NCBI GenBank assembly: GCA_900752545.1
Contig: CAADVS010000089.1
Coordinates: forward strand, 1 to 30,836
Source of the DNA: an uncultured Collinsella sp.
GTDB lineage: Bacteria; Actinomycetota; Coriobacteriia; Coriobacteriales; Coriobacteriaceae
Direction: 5' to 3'
Length of the DNA stretch: 30,836 nucleotides
The translations under genes were made by a program, and so were the position numbers. The notes beneath the pieces were generated by a model, which saw only the letters and a list, made by a program, of their open reading frames with translations, ran no database searches and had not been told where the DNA came from. Shown piece after piece: positions 1 to 7,887 of this stretch. Position 1 is the first letter of the stretch, and every line of letters begins with the position of its first letter.

Positions 1-284
1 ACGAAGTGATGGCCAGGTGCCGGGAGCTATTTCCGCGTTGCGCTAGCTGCGGAAACGCGGGGTCCGTTCAGGCTGTTGCGTTGAGATTGAAAATCAACCT
101 ATCACCATAGATGCCCGTCGGACGAACCGCCGACGAAGGCCCGCGTGCACACGTAGACCAACTTTCAACAGGTCCATGGCGCGGTCGGAGGCATAGCGCA
201 CGCCCCATTATGAGTATTGAAACCGCCCAAAAAACAAAAGGGTTGCGTCGGGGCGGGGCTTCCCAGCGGCATAGCAATCGCACT
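1..284. other. Non-coding or degraded left edge
   Basis: I see no convincing gene here. Frames that stay open on either strand give arginine- and proline-rich products without recognisable domains. The visible structure is a pair of overlapping inverted repeats: TTTCCGC (30-36) with GCGGAAA (49-55), and CCGCGTT (33-39) with AACGCGG (54-60). They share bases and cannot both form at once. A T-rich run on the minus strand (complement of 229-239) lies downstream of the small minus-strand ORF at 285-464 and could help end its transcript, but no clear stem precedes it. Confidence 0.4.
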
Positions 285-464
285 CTACAAGATGCATCCC
301 TTGGGGGCTTCGCACTTGCACGGCTCCCCGGTCTTAAGGGCCTTCTCAACCGCAGCAACTATATACTCGTCCGCCATGGTAGAAAGACCCCACGGGATAA
401 AGCCGAAGCGCTCCATGTGCGCCTCTATCGCTTCATCAGCAGTCTTTATATCGGCCTTCTTCAT
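285..464 (-). CDS. Small hypothetical protein, 59 aa
   Basis: Short ORF encoding 59 residues, starting MKKADIKTADEAIEAHMERF and ending KCEAPKGCIL. A TAG lies just upstream in frame, so the ATG at 464 is the only ATG that gives this length; GAGAG about 9 nt upstream is a weak ribosome-binding site. The sequence is soluble, helix-prone and acidic/lysine-rich, with three Cys near the C-terminus (CKC and C-I-L-end). I do not recognise a family. Its C-terminal part (VEKALKTGEPCKCE) resembles that of the ORF at 744-926 on the other strand (IEKCLKTGKPSKIK), and the two proteins are nearly the same length. That similarity is the main reason to believe both are genes. The surrounding DNA is otherwise degenerate. 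Confidence 0.5.
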   Translation of the reverse strand: MKKADIKTADEAIEAHMERFGFIPWGLSTMADEYIVAAVEKALKTGEPCKCEAPKGCIL

Positions 465-507
465 CTCACCATCTCTCTATCCAGCTAATCGGACCTCGCG
501 AGTAGTC

Positions 508-690
508 TTAGAAACGGCCACCCATCAGCTCAAGCAATTCGTCCTTAGCGGCCTTCGTGCTCGATTATCCGTTAAATCGGCGCTACTTCGAAATACGATA
601 CAGCTCGTAATTCCAATGCGCATTATGGACCATGCGCACCCAGGCATTTCCCCGCATGCCCATGATGAGCATTTTCATAGCGAGTTCCAT
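508..690 (-). pseudogene. Frameshifted small-gene remnant
   Basis: Two short open segments in different frames follow each other on the minus strand. From 690 to 583 the frame reads 35 residues beginning MELAMKMLIMGMRG and ending NYELYRISK, then stops. From 564 to 508 another frame reads 17 residues ending KDELLELMGGRF. Both look protein-like but neither is a plausible gene alone, so I read them as one damaged small gene. No family is recognised. It lies directly upstream of the 59-aa ORF (285-464). Alternative: non-coding sequence that happens to read well. Confidence 0.25.
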
Positions 691-743
691 GAAATCGGAT
701 AAATTATTCAATGAGATACTTGGAAAGTCGAGAAGGGGCTAAC

Positions 744-926
744 GTGTACATCTACCTCAACAAGGACGACAGCGCAAAGCTGGATCGCCTTATGCGTGAG
801 TACGAACGGGTCTTTCACGAGAGGTGCTACGCCTACTGCATGAGTGACCCCATTGCCGAGATAGAGAAGTGTCTGAAGACCGGCAAGCCGTCAAAAATCA
901 AGCCTGAACCTGAGGCACTCTATTAG
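744..926 (+). CDS. Small hypothetical protein, 60 aa
   Basis: ORF of 60 residues (VYIYLNKDDSAKLDRLMREY at the start, ending KPEPEALY). I chose the GTG at 744 because AGAAGGGG sits 5 nt upstream. An ATG at 711 would add 11 residues but has only A/T-rich sequence before it. The protein is charged and probably helical; DRLMREYERVFHER looks like an amphipathic helix. Its C-terminal region (IEKCLKTGKPSKIKPE) resembles that of the 59-aa ORF at 285-464. No known domain is seen. A stable hairpin at 1005-1036 downstream may end its transcript. Confidence 0.5.
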   Translation: MYIYLNKDDSAKLDRLMREYERVFHERCYAYCMSDPIAEIEKCLKTGKPSKIKPEPEALY

Positions 927-1004
927 AGCAGTTTAAGACCTCGCCTCGGCTGGGCTTTTCCGCCACAGCTTTAATCACGGACAGCATCTGCGCGGCGCTC
1001 AGCA

Positions 1005-1036
1005 CGGGGCAGTCCGCACTCCTGCGAGCTGCCCCG
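1005..1036 (+). terminator. Hairpin after the 60-aa ORF
   Basis: CGGGGCAG (1005-1012) pairs perfectly with CTGCCCCG (1029-1036). An inner CGCA/TGCG pair (1015-1018 with 1023-1026) extends the stem. Only a weak pyrimidine tail (TTCCTCT) follows on the plus strand and there is no U tract on the minus strand, so termination is uncertain. It lies between the plus-strand ORF ending at 926 and the minus-strand gene ending at 1080. Confidence 0.35.
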
Positions 1037-1079
1037 TTCCTCTAGCTATCGGATCGCAGCGCCGACCGGCACTACTCCC

Positions 1080-2417
1080 CTACTTCCCAAAGATCGCGGC
1101 GAACAAGCCTTTTCGTTTGGGCTTTTCTTCTCGGTAGGAACCCTCGGCCACCGCTGCCACCTGACGCGGTTGCTCGCCACCTCCACGACGCACGATCTGG
1201 TACAGGAACGGCGACTTGACGTATTTGACCTCGATGGGCGTGGCGTGCACGGTGCTTTCTCCGGACAGATGTAGGCTCGGGTTGAGCGACGCCACAATAT
1301 GTGTTTCGCGCTTGTCGCTAAACACCACCGCGGCCGCGCGGCCCGTCTGGCCGTTGACGGCGATGCGCACCTGCTCGCCATCGCGGCTGTCCGTCGCCGG
1401 GCGATCGACAAAGTAGACCGGCACCATCACCAGACCGTCTTTATGCTTGCGGGCCTTGCGCGCCCAGGTGCGGATGCTCTTTTTATTGAGCCCCAGTACC
1501 GCCTCGGCATCGTTGCCGGCAACGTCGAGCGCCAGCTTATCAATGACCACCTGGTCCTTGGTGGACGCATCGACGGAGACAATACGGAAGTCACCTTCCT
1601 GCATGGCCGGGTCAAACGGCCCAACCTTGGCAAAGTCCCATGGCTCCAGAATGCCCATAAGGCGAACGTCCAGGTAGTTTGCCCGCGGATATGCCCAGTC
1701 AAGCACCTCGTAGTACACCAAGGTCTCCTTGCTCATGCCCTTGCCCGGGAAGGACGCCATCATGCGCAGGTCCGCGAGCGCCATGGGGAAGTAGAAGAGC
1801 ATCATGTCATTTTGAATCGCGTCTTCCACGTCGTGCCCGGCAAAGGCGTCGGGGTACTGGCGCACCAGCTGCAGCGCGTTGGCACGCGCCTGCTGCGGCG
1901 AGATTTCGCAGGGAATACCCTGCTCAGGCACATACTCGGCACCAACGCCCATGGTCAGGCGCTTGCTAAACGTGCCGGGCTTGAGAAGGTCGGCGACGCC
2001 GATCTTATTTCCGCAGGACGGGCACTCAAACACGCGCTGAGTGGACTCGCCTTCAAAGGACGCGCCACAGAAGGGGCAGGGAATGCTCACGTGCGTGGCT
2101 TCTTGGAACTCCTGCGCCGTGCCGCGGTCCTCCCACAGCAGATGCTCCAGAACCGACTGATTGCGCCAGTGTGAATTAAAGAAATACCAGTCCGGGTCCT
2201 CCGGGCGCTCGAGTTGCGACACATGGGTGAGCTTAAGTAGCCCATCGACAACCGTCAGCGGCACATGGCGAATGCCCAGGGCGCTCTTGGGCTCCCCCGC
2301 ATCGGCCTGCCACGGGATGACCGTGCCGCAATAAGCGCACTCAAAGCTGCGTTTAGCCTGGTGTGAGTACATAGGGCCGCCGCAGTTTTGGCATTTAATG
2401 GCAAACATCTCGTCCAT
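1080..2417 (-). CDS. Double zinc-ribbon protein, unknown function
   Basis: A 445-residue protein. Two TFIIB/rubredoxin-type zinc ribbons are visible: Cys9, Cys12, Cys27, Cys30 near the N-terminus, and Cys114, Cys117, Cys132, Cys135. The segment between the ribbons is Trp/His-rich (DPDWYFFNSHWRN). The C-terminal 300 residues have no motif I recognise, with no membrane segment or signal peptide, and end in a basic tail (EEKPKRKGLFAAIFGK). The ATG at 2417 is supported by AAGGAGG 8 nt upstream; Met4 is an alternative. The gene is monocistronic and divergent from the cation exporter at 2636. Zinc binding is a strong prediction; DNA, RNA or protein binding cannot be told apart from the sequence. 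Confidence 0.85.
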   Translation of the reverse strand: MDEMFAIKCQNCGGPMYSHQAKRSFECAYCGTVIPWQADAGEPKSALGIRHVPLTVVDGLLKLTHVSQLERPEDPDWYFFNSHWRNQSVLEHLLWEDRGTAQEFQEATHVSIPCPFCGASFEGESTQRVFECPSCGNKIGVADLLKPGTFSKRLTMGVGAEYVPEQGIPCEISPQQARANALQLVRQYPDAFAGHDVEDAIQNDMMLFYFPMALADLRMMASFPGKGMSKETLVYYEVLDWAYPRANYLDVRLMGILEPWDFAKVGPFDPAMQEGDFRIVSVDASTKDQVVIDKLALDVAGNDAEAVLGLNKKSIRTWARKARKHKDGLVMVPVYFVDRPATDSRDGEQVRIAVNGQTGRAAAVVFSDKRETHIVASLNPSLHLSGESTVHATPIEVKYVKSPFLYQIVRRGGGEQPRQVAAVAEGSYREEKPKRKGLFAAIFGK

Positions 2418-2635
2418 GGATACGTCCTCCTTTGCACAGGGGCTGTCGACATTAAGTATGTCGGGCAGGCAGGCACATGCCCATACCCATGTGGCCCAAA
2501 ATGGAGCACCTGGTCGGACAAGAAGGGCCGCTCGTTAGCTCCAGCAGACCATTGCTGCATTTTCTGAACATCGGCGCACGGTGCGCTCATGCGAGCTACA
2601 CTATCCCATTAAACGAGGATGCGAGGAGATACGCC
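2418..2635. promoter_or_regulatory. Divergent intergenic region, possible leader hairpins
   Basis: This gap must hold the start signals for both the zinc-ribbon gene (-) and the CDF gene (+). Visible symmetry: CACATG (2474-2479) with CATGTG (2488-2493); CAGCA/TGCTG around 2542-2557, followed by ATTTTCT; and a perfect GCGCAC-G-GTGCGC (2574-2586). No convincing -35/-10 pair is seen for either gene. I looked for a yybP-ykoY manganese riboswitch, which often precedes manganese exporters, and did not see its conserved core. Confidence 0.3.
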
Positions 2636-3817
2636 ATGCTATTTGTAAATCGGCTGGTACATACGCTTGTTCCCGGCAGCGAGGACGAGCCGGTCGATAC
2701 GACTTGCCGCACCAACGCAGGCTTTGCCGCAAGTCTCATCTGCATTGGCCTCAACATTACCCTGTGCCTAGCCAAGGGCATCGCGGGTCTGCTCGCCGGC
2801 TCCGTCTCGCTTATCGCCGACGCCTTCAACAACCTCTCCGATGCGTCGAGCAACATTGTGAGCCTGCTCGGATTCCGACTCGCCAGTCGCCCGGCTGACG
2901 AAGGTCACCCCTATGGCCACGGCCGCTACGAATACCTCGCCGGCCTGTTTGTCGCCGTCCTCGTTTGTGCCGTCGGCATCAACCTGGTGCTCGAATCCGT
3001 TACCAAGATCATCAAGCCCTCCCCCACCGCTTACACGCTCGTTTCCCTTGCGGCACTGGCTACATCCATGCTCGTTAAGCTCTGGATGGCCGCGTTCAAC
3101 CGCACGCTGGGCGATCGCATCGACTCGGAGACGCTCATCGCCACGGCGCAGGACTCCAAAAACGACGTCATCACCTCGGGCTCGGTCTTGGTGGCGGCGC
3201 TTATTTCGCAGACGACCGGCTTTGACCTCGATGGTTGGGCGGGCCTGGGCGTGGGCATCTTCATCTGCATCAGCGGCCTGGGCCTGGTGCGCGACGCCAT
3301 CAGCCCGTTGCTTGGGCAAGCGCCCGACCCCAAGCTCGTCCAGGAAATCCGCGACAGGATCATGTCGTACCCCCAGGTCCTGGGCACTCATGACCTCATG
3401 GTGCACGACTACGGCCCCGGCCGCCAGTTTGCCAGTGCACACGTGGAAATGCCCGGCGAGGGCGATGCCTTTGAGCACCACGAGATTCTGGACACCATCG
3501 AACACGATATCAAACGCCAGATGGGCATCGCCATCACGTTGCACTGCGACCCCATTGCAACAACCGGCGATGACTTGCGCGGCTGGGTCAAGCGCGGCGT
3601 AGCGCAGATCGACCCCGCGCTTTCCATCCACGACTTGCACGAGCACGACGGCTTTGTTTCGTTTGACCTGGTGCGTCCCGACGGCTTTGACATATCCGAC
3701 GAGGAGCTGCTGGAGCTCGTCACGCGCATCGTGCACGAGCGCAGACCCGATGCATCATGCGTCGTCACGTTTGACTCCGGCTTTAGCTCGCCCGAGCGTC
3801 CGGCAGAGCAGTTGTAG
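2636..3817 (+). CDS. CDF cation efflux protein, manganese-type
   Basis: A 393-residue cation diffusion facilitator, expected to export a divalent metal through the membrane in exchange for protons. The start is the ATG at 2636, with GAGGAG 7 nt upstream; the frame is open further upstream, but that stretch is not protein-like. About six membrane segments lie between residues 30 and 220. Metal-site positions read N65-x3-D69 (NNLSD) in TM2 and D173-x3-D177 (DSKND) in TM5, rather than the D/D and H/D of FieF-like zinc/iron exporters. This resembles manganese exporters such as MntE and MneP/MneS. The family signature HPYGHGRYEYLAGL is at 91-104. A ZT-dimer cytosolic domain (about 225-305, several His/Asp) is followed by an extra 85-residue soluble domain. 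It ends 18 bp from the convergent gene. The metal assignment is inferred. Confidence 0.88.
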   Translation: MLFVNRLVHTLVPGSEDEPVDTTCRTNAGFAASLICIGLNITLCLAKGIAGLLAGSVSLIADAFNNLSDASSNIVSLLGFRLASRPADEGHPYGHGRYEYLAGLFVAVLVCAVGINLVLESVTKIIKPSPTAYTLVSLAALATSMLVKLWMAAFNRTLGDRIDSETLIATAQDSKNDVITSGSVLVAALISQTTGFDLDGWAGLGVGIFICISGLGLVRDAISPLLGQAPDPKLVQEIRDRIMSYPQVLGTHDLMVHDYGPGRQFASAHVEMPGEGDAFEHHEILDTIEHDIKRQMGIAITLHCDPIATTGDDLRGWVKRGVAQIDPALSIHDLHEHDGFVSFDLVRPDGFDISDEELLELVTRIVHERRPDASCVVTFDSGFSSPERPAEQL

Positions 3818-3835
3818 CCCCGCTTCGCTCAGCCG

Positions 3836-4822
3836 CTAGTTTCCCTGTGCGCCCGAAATGCCGTTTTGCAGCGCGTCCCAAGCATTGGTAGCCATATCGC
3901 CCAGGTTCTGCGCGGTATCGCCGAGGTTCTGAGCCGTGTCGCCCAGCTCTTGCGCCTTATCTCCAAGCTCCTGGGCCTTGTTGCTCAGGTCCTCCAGCGT
4001 GTTGGAGCTCGAATTGTCGGTGCCGCTTTGGCCGTCGGACGAGTTACCCGAGCTGCTCTTGTGCGTGAGTTGAATTTCGAGGTTACCGTTGTCGTTATAG
4101 TAGGCAGAAGTAACAACCCAGTTGGCATCGACAACAGGCGTCGAGCCGTCGTCAGTCAGAATCACAGCATTCGAAAGATCGGCGCCGCGCGACTTGAGGA
4201 GCTTCTTGGCGTTGGACCAGTACTGCCTCGGGATATCGCTCAGATCGACGGTGCTAGACGAGGCAGACTCGGTTTGCTCGGCAGTGGTATCGGCCGTTGA
4301 ACTCCCTCGCTTGTTGAGCATGCCCGACACGATGGCAAACACAATCGAGAGGGCAAAGAAGATCGCCAGCACAATGAGGATCTTCTTGATCACACTCGAC
4401 GAACGCGACGGCGCCTCTTCCTCGTCCTCACCATACTGCGGAATCGACTTGGGGTACTCACGATAAGGCTGGCGCGCATACGGATCGCGCGACTCATAAC
4501 GAGGCTGGGACTGTGCCGTGCGCGGCATATACGTCGTCTGCTGAGGCTGCGGAATGGGATTTTGCGGCAGGTTATTATAAGCGCCTGCCGCCGCATTGCC
4601 ATACGGGTCCGGCGTCGCATTGCCATACGGGTCCTGCGGTGCATAATCAAACGGATCCCGCGGTGTATCGCTATAGCCCATAACTCGTGTGGGTTCGGCA
4701 GAAGGCTGCTTCGCGGCGGGGTCGGTATAACCGGGGTTGGGAACAACGCGGGTCGCATCGGCGCTATCGTCAGCCTGCGCGGAACCATATCCGCCCATCA
4801 CGGTCGTCTTGTCCTGGTCCAT
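3836..4822 (-). CDS. Single-pass membrane protein with repeats
   Basis: A 328-residue bitopic protein of unknown function. The N-terminal 145 residues are Pro/Gln/Tyr/Asp-rich and disordered-looking, with an 8-residue repeat around DPYGNA (64-77). One membrane helix (about 148-167, after KK) is followed by a Ser/Thr linker. A folded domain (about 193-255, from DLSDIPRQYWSNAKKLL to NLEIQLTHK) is reminiscent of a PASTA-like module, but I am not sure. The C-terminal tail has heptads (KAQELGD, KAQELGD, TAQNLGD, TAQNLGD, MATNAWD; about 282-316), probably an amphipathic helix. Three N-terminal sites (KTTVMGG, ATRVVPN, PTRVMGY) look like threonine-kinase target motifs. No signal peptide is seen, so the C-terminal part is probably outside. 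AAGGAAA upstream supports the ATG at 4822. Confidence 0.8.
   Translation of the reverse strand: MDQDKTTVMGGYGSAQADDSADATRVVPNPGYTDPAAKQPSAEPTRVMGYSDTPRDPFDYAPQDPYGNATPDPYGNAAAGAYNNLPQNPIPQPQQTTYMPRTAQSQPRYESRDPYARQPYREYPKSIPQYGEDEEEAPSRSSSVIKKILIVLAIFFALSIVFAIVSGMLNKRGSSTADTTAEQTESASSSTVDLSDIPRQYWSNAKKLLKSRGADLSNAVILTDDGSTPVVDANWVVTSAYYNDNGNLEIQLTHKSSSGNSSDGQSGTDNSSSNTLEDLSNKAQELGDKAQELGDTAQNLGDTAQNLGDMATNAWDALQNGISGAQGN
4593..4634. repeat. 18-bp direct repeat, 24-bp period
   Basis: GCATTGCCATACGGGTCC occurs exactly at 4593-4610 and again at 4617-4634. It lies inside the membrane-protein gene and encodes the tandem DPYGNA octapeptides. The exact DNA identity suggests recent slippage or duplication in the disordered N-terminal region. 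Confidence 0.85.
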
Positions 4823-4940
4823 GCAACGTTTCCTTTCCGTCGCCTGTAAGCATCAAGTTATCCATGCATTCTACCCGCGCAAAAGCCTATGATGGGCAAA
4901 GGCCGTCGGTATCTACAAGACATGCGCGTGCCTAAGGATC

Positions 4941-4977
4941 AAAAAGCCCCGCCGGGCCTTGGTGGGCGCGGCGGGGC
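4941..4977 (-). terminator. Intrinsic terminator of fhs
   Basis: On the minus strand a GC-rich stem (complement of 4946-4954 with 4969-4977: GCCCCGCCG/CGGCGGGGC) is followed directly by TTTTT (complement of 4941-4945). It lies about 26 bp beyond the fhs stop codon, as expected for a rho-independent terminator. Confidence 0.9.
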
Positions 4978-5002
4978 GGGCAAGCGGCTATAAGCAGCAG
5001 GC

Positions 5003-6670
5003 TTAGAACAGGCCGGTGATGTTGCCGTCGTTGTCGACGTCGATGTTCTCGGCCGCGGGAACCTTGGGCAGGCCCGGCATGGTCAGGACGCTGCCAGTCA
5101 GCGCGACCACAAAGTGGGCACCGGCGGAAACCTTGAGCTCGCGCACGGTGATGCGGAAGCCCTCAGGAGCGCCCAGGGCCTTGGCGTTATCGCTAAAGCT
5201 GTACTGGGTCTTGGCGACGCACACCGGTAGGTTACCAAAGCCGTTCTCGCGCAGCTCGGCAAGCTGACGCTTGGCAGCCGGCGTAAAGTCGACGCCGTCG
5301 GCGCGGTAGACCTTGGTGGCGACGGCCTCCAGAGCGTCGGCCACATCGGCACCGTCCTCGTAGGCAAACTTGAGCTCGCTCGGCTGCTCAATCAGGCGCA
5401 TGACCTCATCGGCCAGCTCGAGCGCGCCCTCGCCGCCCTTGGCCCAGACCTCGGAAAGCTTAACGTTGACGCCGAGCTTCTGGCACTCGGACTCGATGAG
5501 CGCAAGCTCTGCCTCGGTGTCCGTCGGGAAGCGGTTGATGGCGACCACACAGGGAAGACCATAGACGCTCTGGATATTGTCAACGTGGCGCAGCAGGTTG
5601 GGCATGCCGGCCTTGAGGGCATCGAGGTTCTCGTCGTTAAGGCCGGCCTTGGCAACGCCGCCGTTGTACTTAAGCGCACGGGCGGTGGCGACAATCACGA
5701 CGGCGCTGGGGCGGACGCCCGTCATGCGGCACTTGATGTCGAGGAACTTCTCGGCACCCAAATCGGCGCCGAAACCGGCCTCGGTAATGGCGACATCGCC
5801 AAAGCGCATGGCCATGCGCGTAGCCATGATGGAGTTGCAGCCGTGGGCGATGTTGGCGAAGGGGCCGCCGTGGACAAACGCGGGCGTACCCTCAAGCGTC
5901 TGCACCAGGTTGGGCTTGAGCGCATCCTTAAGCAGCGCAGCCATGGCGCCCTGAGCCTTGAGGTCGCGGGCGCGGACGGGCTCGCCGGCAAAGCTGTAGC
6001 CGACGACGATCTCGCCCAGGCGCTCCTTGAGGTCGTTGATGCTCGTGGACAGGCACAGGATTGCCATGACCTCGGAGGCAACGGTGATATCGAAGCCGTC
6101 CTCGCGCGGCACGCCCTGGGCCTTGCCGCCAATGCCGTCGATAACGTGGCGCAGCTGGCGGTCGTTCATGTCGACGACGCGCTTCCAGGTGATGCGCTTA
6201 ACATCGATACCGAGCTGGTTGCCTTGCTGAATATGGTTGTCGAGCATGGCGGCCAGCAGGTTATTGGCGGCGCCAATAGCATGGAAGTCGCCGGTAAAGT
6301 GCAGGTTGATATCCTCCATGGGGATGACCTGAGCCCAGCCGCCGCCGGCGGCGCCGCCCTTTACGCCAAAGACGGGACCGAGCGAAGGCTCACGCAGGGC
6401 CACAGCGCTCTTGACGCCGCGACGGCGCAAACCATCGGCCAGACCGATAGTCGTGGTGGTCTTGCCCTCGCCGGCGGGCGTGGGATTGATAGCGGTCACG
6501 AGGACGAGCTTGGCCTGGTGATCGGTCGGCTCGTTGAGCAGTGAATAGTCAACCTTAGCCTTGTCGAAGCCATACGGAATCAGGTGCTTTACGTCGACGC
6601 CGGCGTTCTTAGCCACCTCGGTAATGGGCAGCGGCGTGACGGAACGTGCGATTTCGATGTCAGTAGGCAT
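5003..6670 (-). CDS. fhs: Formate-tetrahydrofolate ligase
   Basis: A 555-residue cytosolic enzyme making 10-formyl-THF from formate, THF and ATP. It feeds one-carbon units to purines and fMet, and can act in the methyl branch of acetogenic-type metabolism. Family marks: the ATP-binding P-loop TPAGEGKTT (64-72), the segment REPSLGPVFGVKGGAAGGG, and EDINLHFTGDFHAI. The length matches the family. I start at the ATG at 6670 (MPTDIEIARS), with AAAGGA upstream; the frame runs 20 codons further but without a site. The gene stands alone, with its own candidate promoter (6711-6737) and terminator (4941-4977). Confidence 0.97.
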   Translation of the reverse strand: MPTDIEIARSVTPLPITEVAKNAGVDVKHLIPYGFDKAKVDYSLLNEPTDHQAKLVLVTAINPTPAGEGKTTTTIGLADGLRRRGVKSAVALREPSLGPVFGVKGGAAGGGWAQVIPMEDINLHFTGDFHAIGAANNLLAAMLDNHIQQGNQLGIDVKRITWKRVVDMNDRQLRHVIDGIGGKAQGVPREDGFDITVASEVMAILCLSTSINDLKERLGEIVVGYSFAGEPVRARDLKAQGAMAALLKDALKPNLVQTLEGTPAFVHGGPFANIAHGCNSIMATRMAMRFGDVAITEAGFGADLGAEKFLDIKCRMTGVRPSAVVIVATARALKYNGGVAKAGLNDENLDALKAGMPNLLRHVDNIQSVYGLPCVVAINRFPTDTEAELALIESECQKLGVNVKLSEVWAKGGEGALELADEVMRLIEQPSELKFAYEDGADVADALEAVATKVYRADGVDFTPAAKRQLAELRENGFGNLPVCVAKTQYSFSDNAKALGAPEGFRITVRELKVSAGAHFVVALTGSVLTMPGLPKVPAAENIDVDNDGNITGLF

Positions 6671-6710
6671 GGGCGGTCCTTTCGTTACCGAATGAGAAAA
6701 AGACCATTTC

Positions 6711-6737
6711 AGCATAGCACGGGCGCGCAATAGTAAA
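6711..6737 (-). promoter_or_regulatory. Candidate fhs promoter
   Basis: Read on the minus strand, TATGCT (6716-6711) is preceded by TG one base upstream, giving an extended -10. TTTACT (6737-6732) lies 15 bp further up as a weak -35. The -10 ends about 40 bp before the fhs start codon. It is an assignment by eye. Confidence 0.4.
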
Positions 6738-6816
6738 ACACCCGTAACCGATGAATGGCGATATGTTTATCCAATGCTCAGCGATAGCCTACAGACCAGC
6801 CAAAACAAACCCGCCT

Positions 6817-7887
6817 CTAAACGGCTGGCTCGATGCCCAAGTGCTCAAAGGTGCGCAAGGTTGCCTGACGGCCCTGGGGCGTGCGAATCATCAAGCCGCA
6901 CTGCAGCAGGTAGGGCTCATAGACATCCTCGAGCGTACCCGGGTCCTCGCCCACCGCGCTGGCAAGGGTCGTCAAACCCACGGCACGACCAGAGAACGTC
7001 TTGGCAAGCGTCTCCAAGATACGAATGTCCATCCAGTCCAGACCAAGCTCATCAATCTCGAAGAACTCGAGCGCCTGACGGCAAATATCAAGCTCAATAG
7101 GACCGCTGCCGCGCACCTGCGCATAGTCGCGCACGCGCTTGAGCAGACGGTTGGCCAAGCGCGGCGTGCCACGCGAGCGCGAGCCGATCTCGAGCGCGCT
7201 CGGATGGTCGATCGTCACGCCCAGGATGGTCGCCGAGCGCGTCACGATCTGGGCAAGCTCCTCGACCGTGTAGTAGTCCAGGCGATACGAAATGCCAAAG
7301 CGGTCGCGTAGCGGGCCGGTCAGCATACCCGAGCGGGTCGTTGCCGCCACCAGCGTAAACTTGGGAATATCTAGGCGAATCGAACGTGCGGCCGGACCTT
7401 TACCGATCACGATATCGAGCGCAAAGTCCTCCATAGCGGGATATAGGACTTCCTCGACCGACCGGTTAAGGCGGTGGATCTCATCGATAAACAGCACGTC
7501 ACCCGGCTGCAAGTTAGTCAGGATGGCCGCCAGGTCACCGGTACGCGCAATAGCCGGGCCGCTCGTCGTCTTGATCTGAGCGCCCAGCTCGTTGGCGATA
7601 ACCGTGGCCAACGTGGTCTTGCCCAGGCCCGGAGGGCCCGAGAAAATCACGTGGTCGAGCGTCTCGCCACGGCTCTGCGCCGCCTCGATCAGCACGCGAA
7701 GGCTCTGCTTGATATGCTCCTGACCGCAGTAGTCGTCCAAGCGCTGGGGACGCAGGGTACGGTCGACATCGAGGTCCTCGGGTGTCAGTTCCGAGCCCAC
7801 CATACGCTCACCGTGCGCCATGGATGCCGCCGGCGAGCTGCCGGGCGTCGCCCACAGGTCCTGAGAGTCATCGGCTTCCCACATCAC
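6817..7887 (-). CDS. ruvB: Holliday junction helicase RuvB
   Basis: A 356-residue AAA+ motor that, with RuvA, drives branch migration of Holliday junctions. Walker A GPPGLGKT (84-91), Walker B DEIH (135-138), sensor segment AATTRSGMLTGPLRDRFG, and a C-terminal winged helix including SRSRGTPRLANRLL. The N-terminus is about 20 residues longer than in many RuvB. The start is either GTG 7887 (overlapping the ruvA stop by 3 bp) or ATG 7884 (sharing one base with it). Both indicate translational coupling. It is the last gene of ruvC-ruvA-ruvB. After it there is only a weak inverted repeat (CCAGCC/GGCTGG, 6796-6828). Confidence 0.97.
   Translation of the reverse strand: MMWEADDSQDLWATPGSSPAASMAHGERMVGSELTPEDLDVDRTLRPQRLDDYCGQEHIKQSLRVLIEAAQSRGETLDHVIFSGPPGLGKTTLATVIANELGAQIKTTSGPAIARTGDLAAILTNLQPGDVLFIDEIHRLNRSVEEVLYPAMEDFALDIVIGKGPAARSIRLDIPKFTLVAATTRSGMLTGPLRDRFGISYRLDYYTVEELAQIVTRSATILGVTIDHPSALEIGSRSRGTPRLANRLLKRVRDYAQVRGSGPIELDICRQALEFFEIDELGLDWMDIRILETLAKTFSGRAVGLTTLASAVGEDPGTLEDVYEPYLLQCGLMIRTPQGRQATLRTFEHLGIEPAV

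Noticed and set aside
111..702. Two overlapping plus-strand frames (111-488 and 217-702)
   Set aside because: Their products are basic and domain-free, and they run opposite the better-supported small minus-strand ORF at 285-464.
2418..2635. yybP-ykoY manganese riboswitch upstream of the CDF exporter
   Set aside because: The conserved core is not seen on the plus strand.
5585..6544. A 319-codon plus-strand frame opposite fhs
   Set aside because: Antisense shadow of a clear fhs gene.
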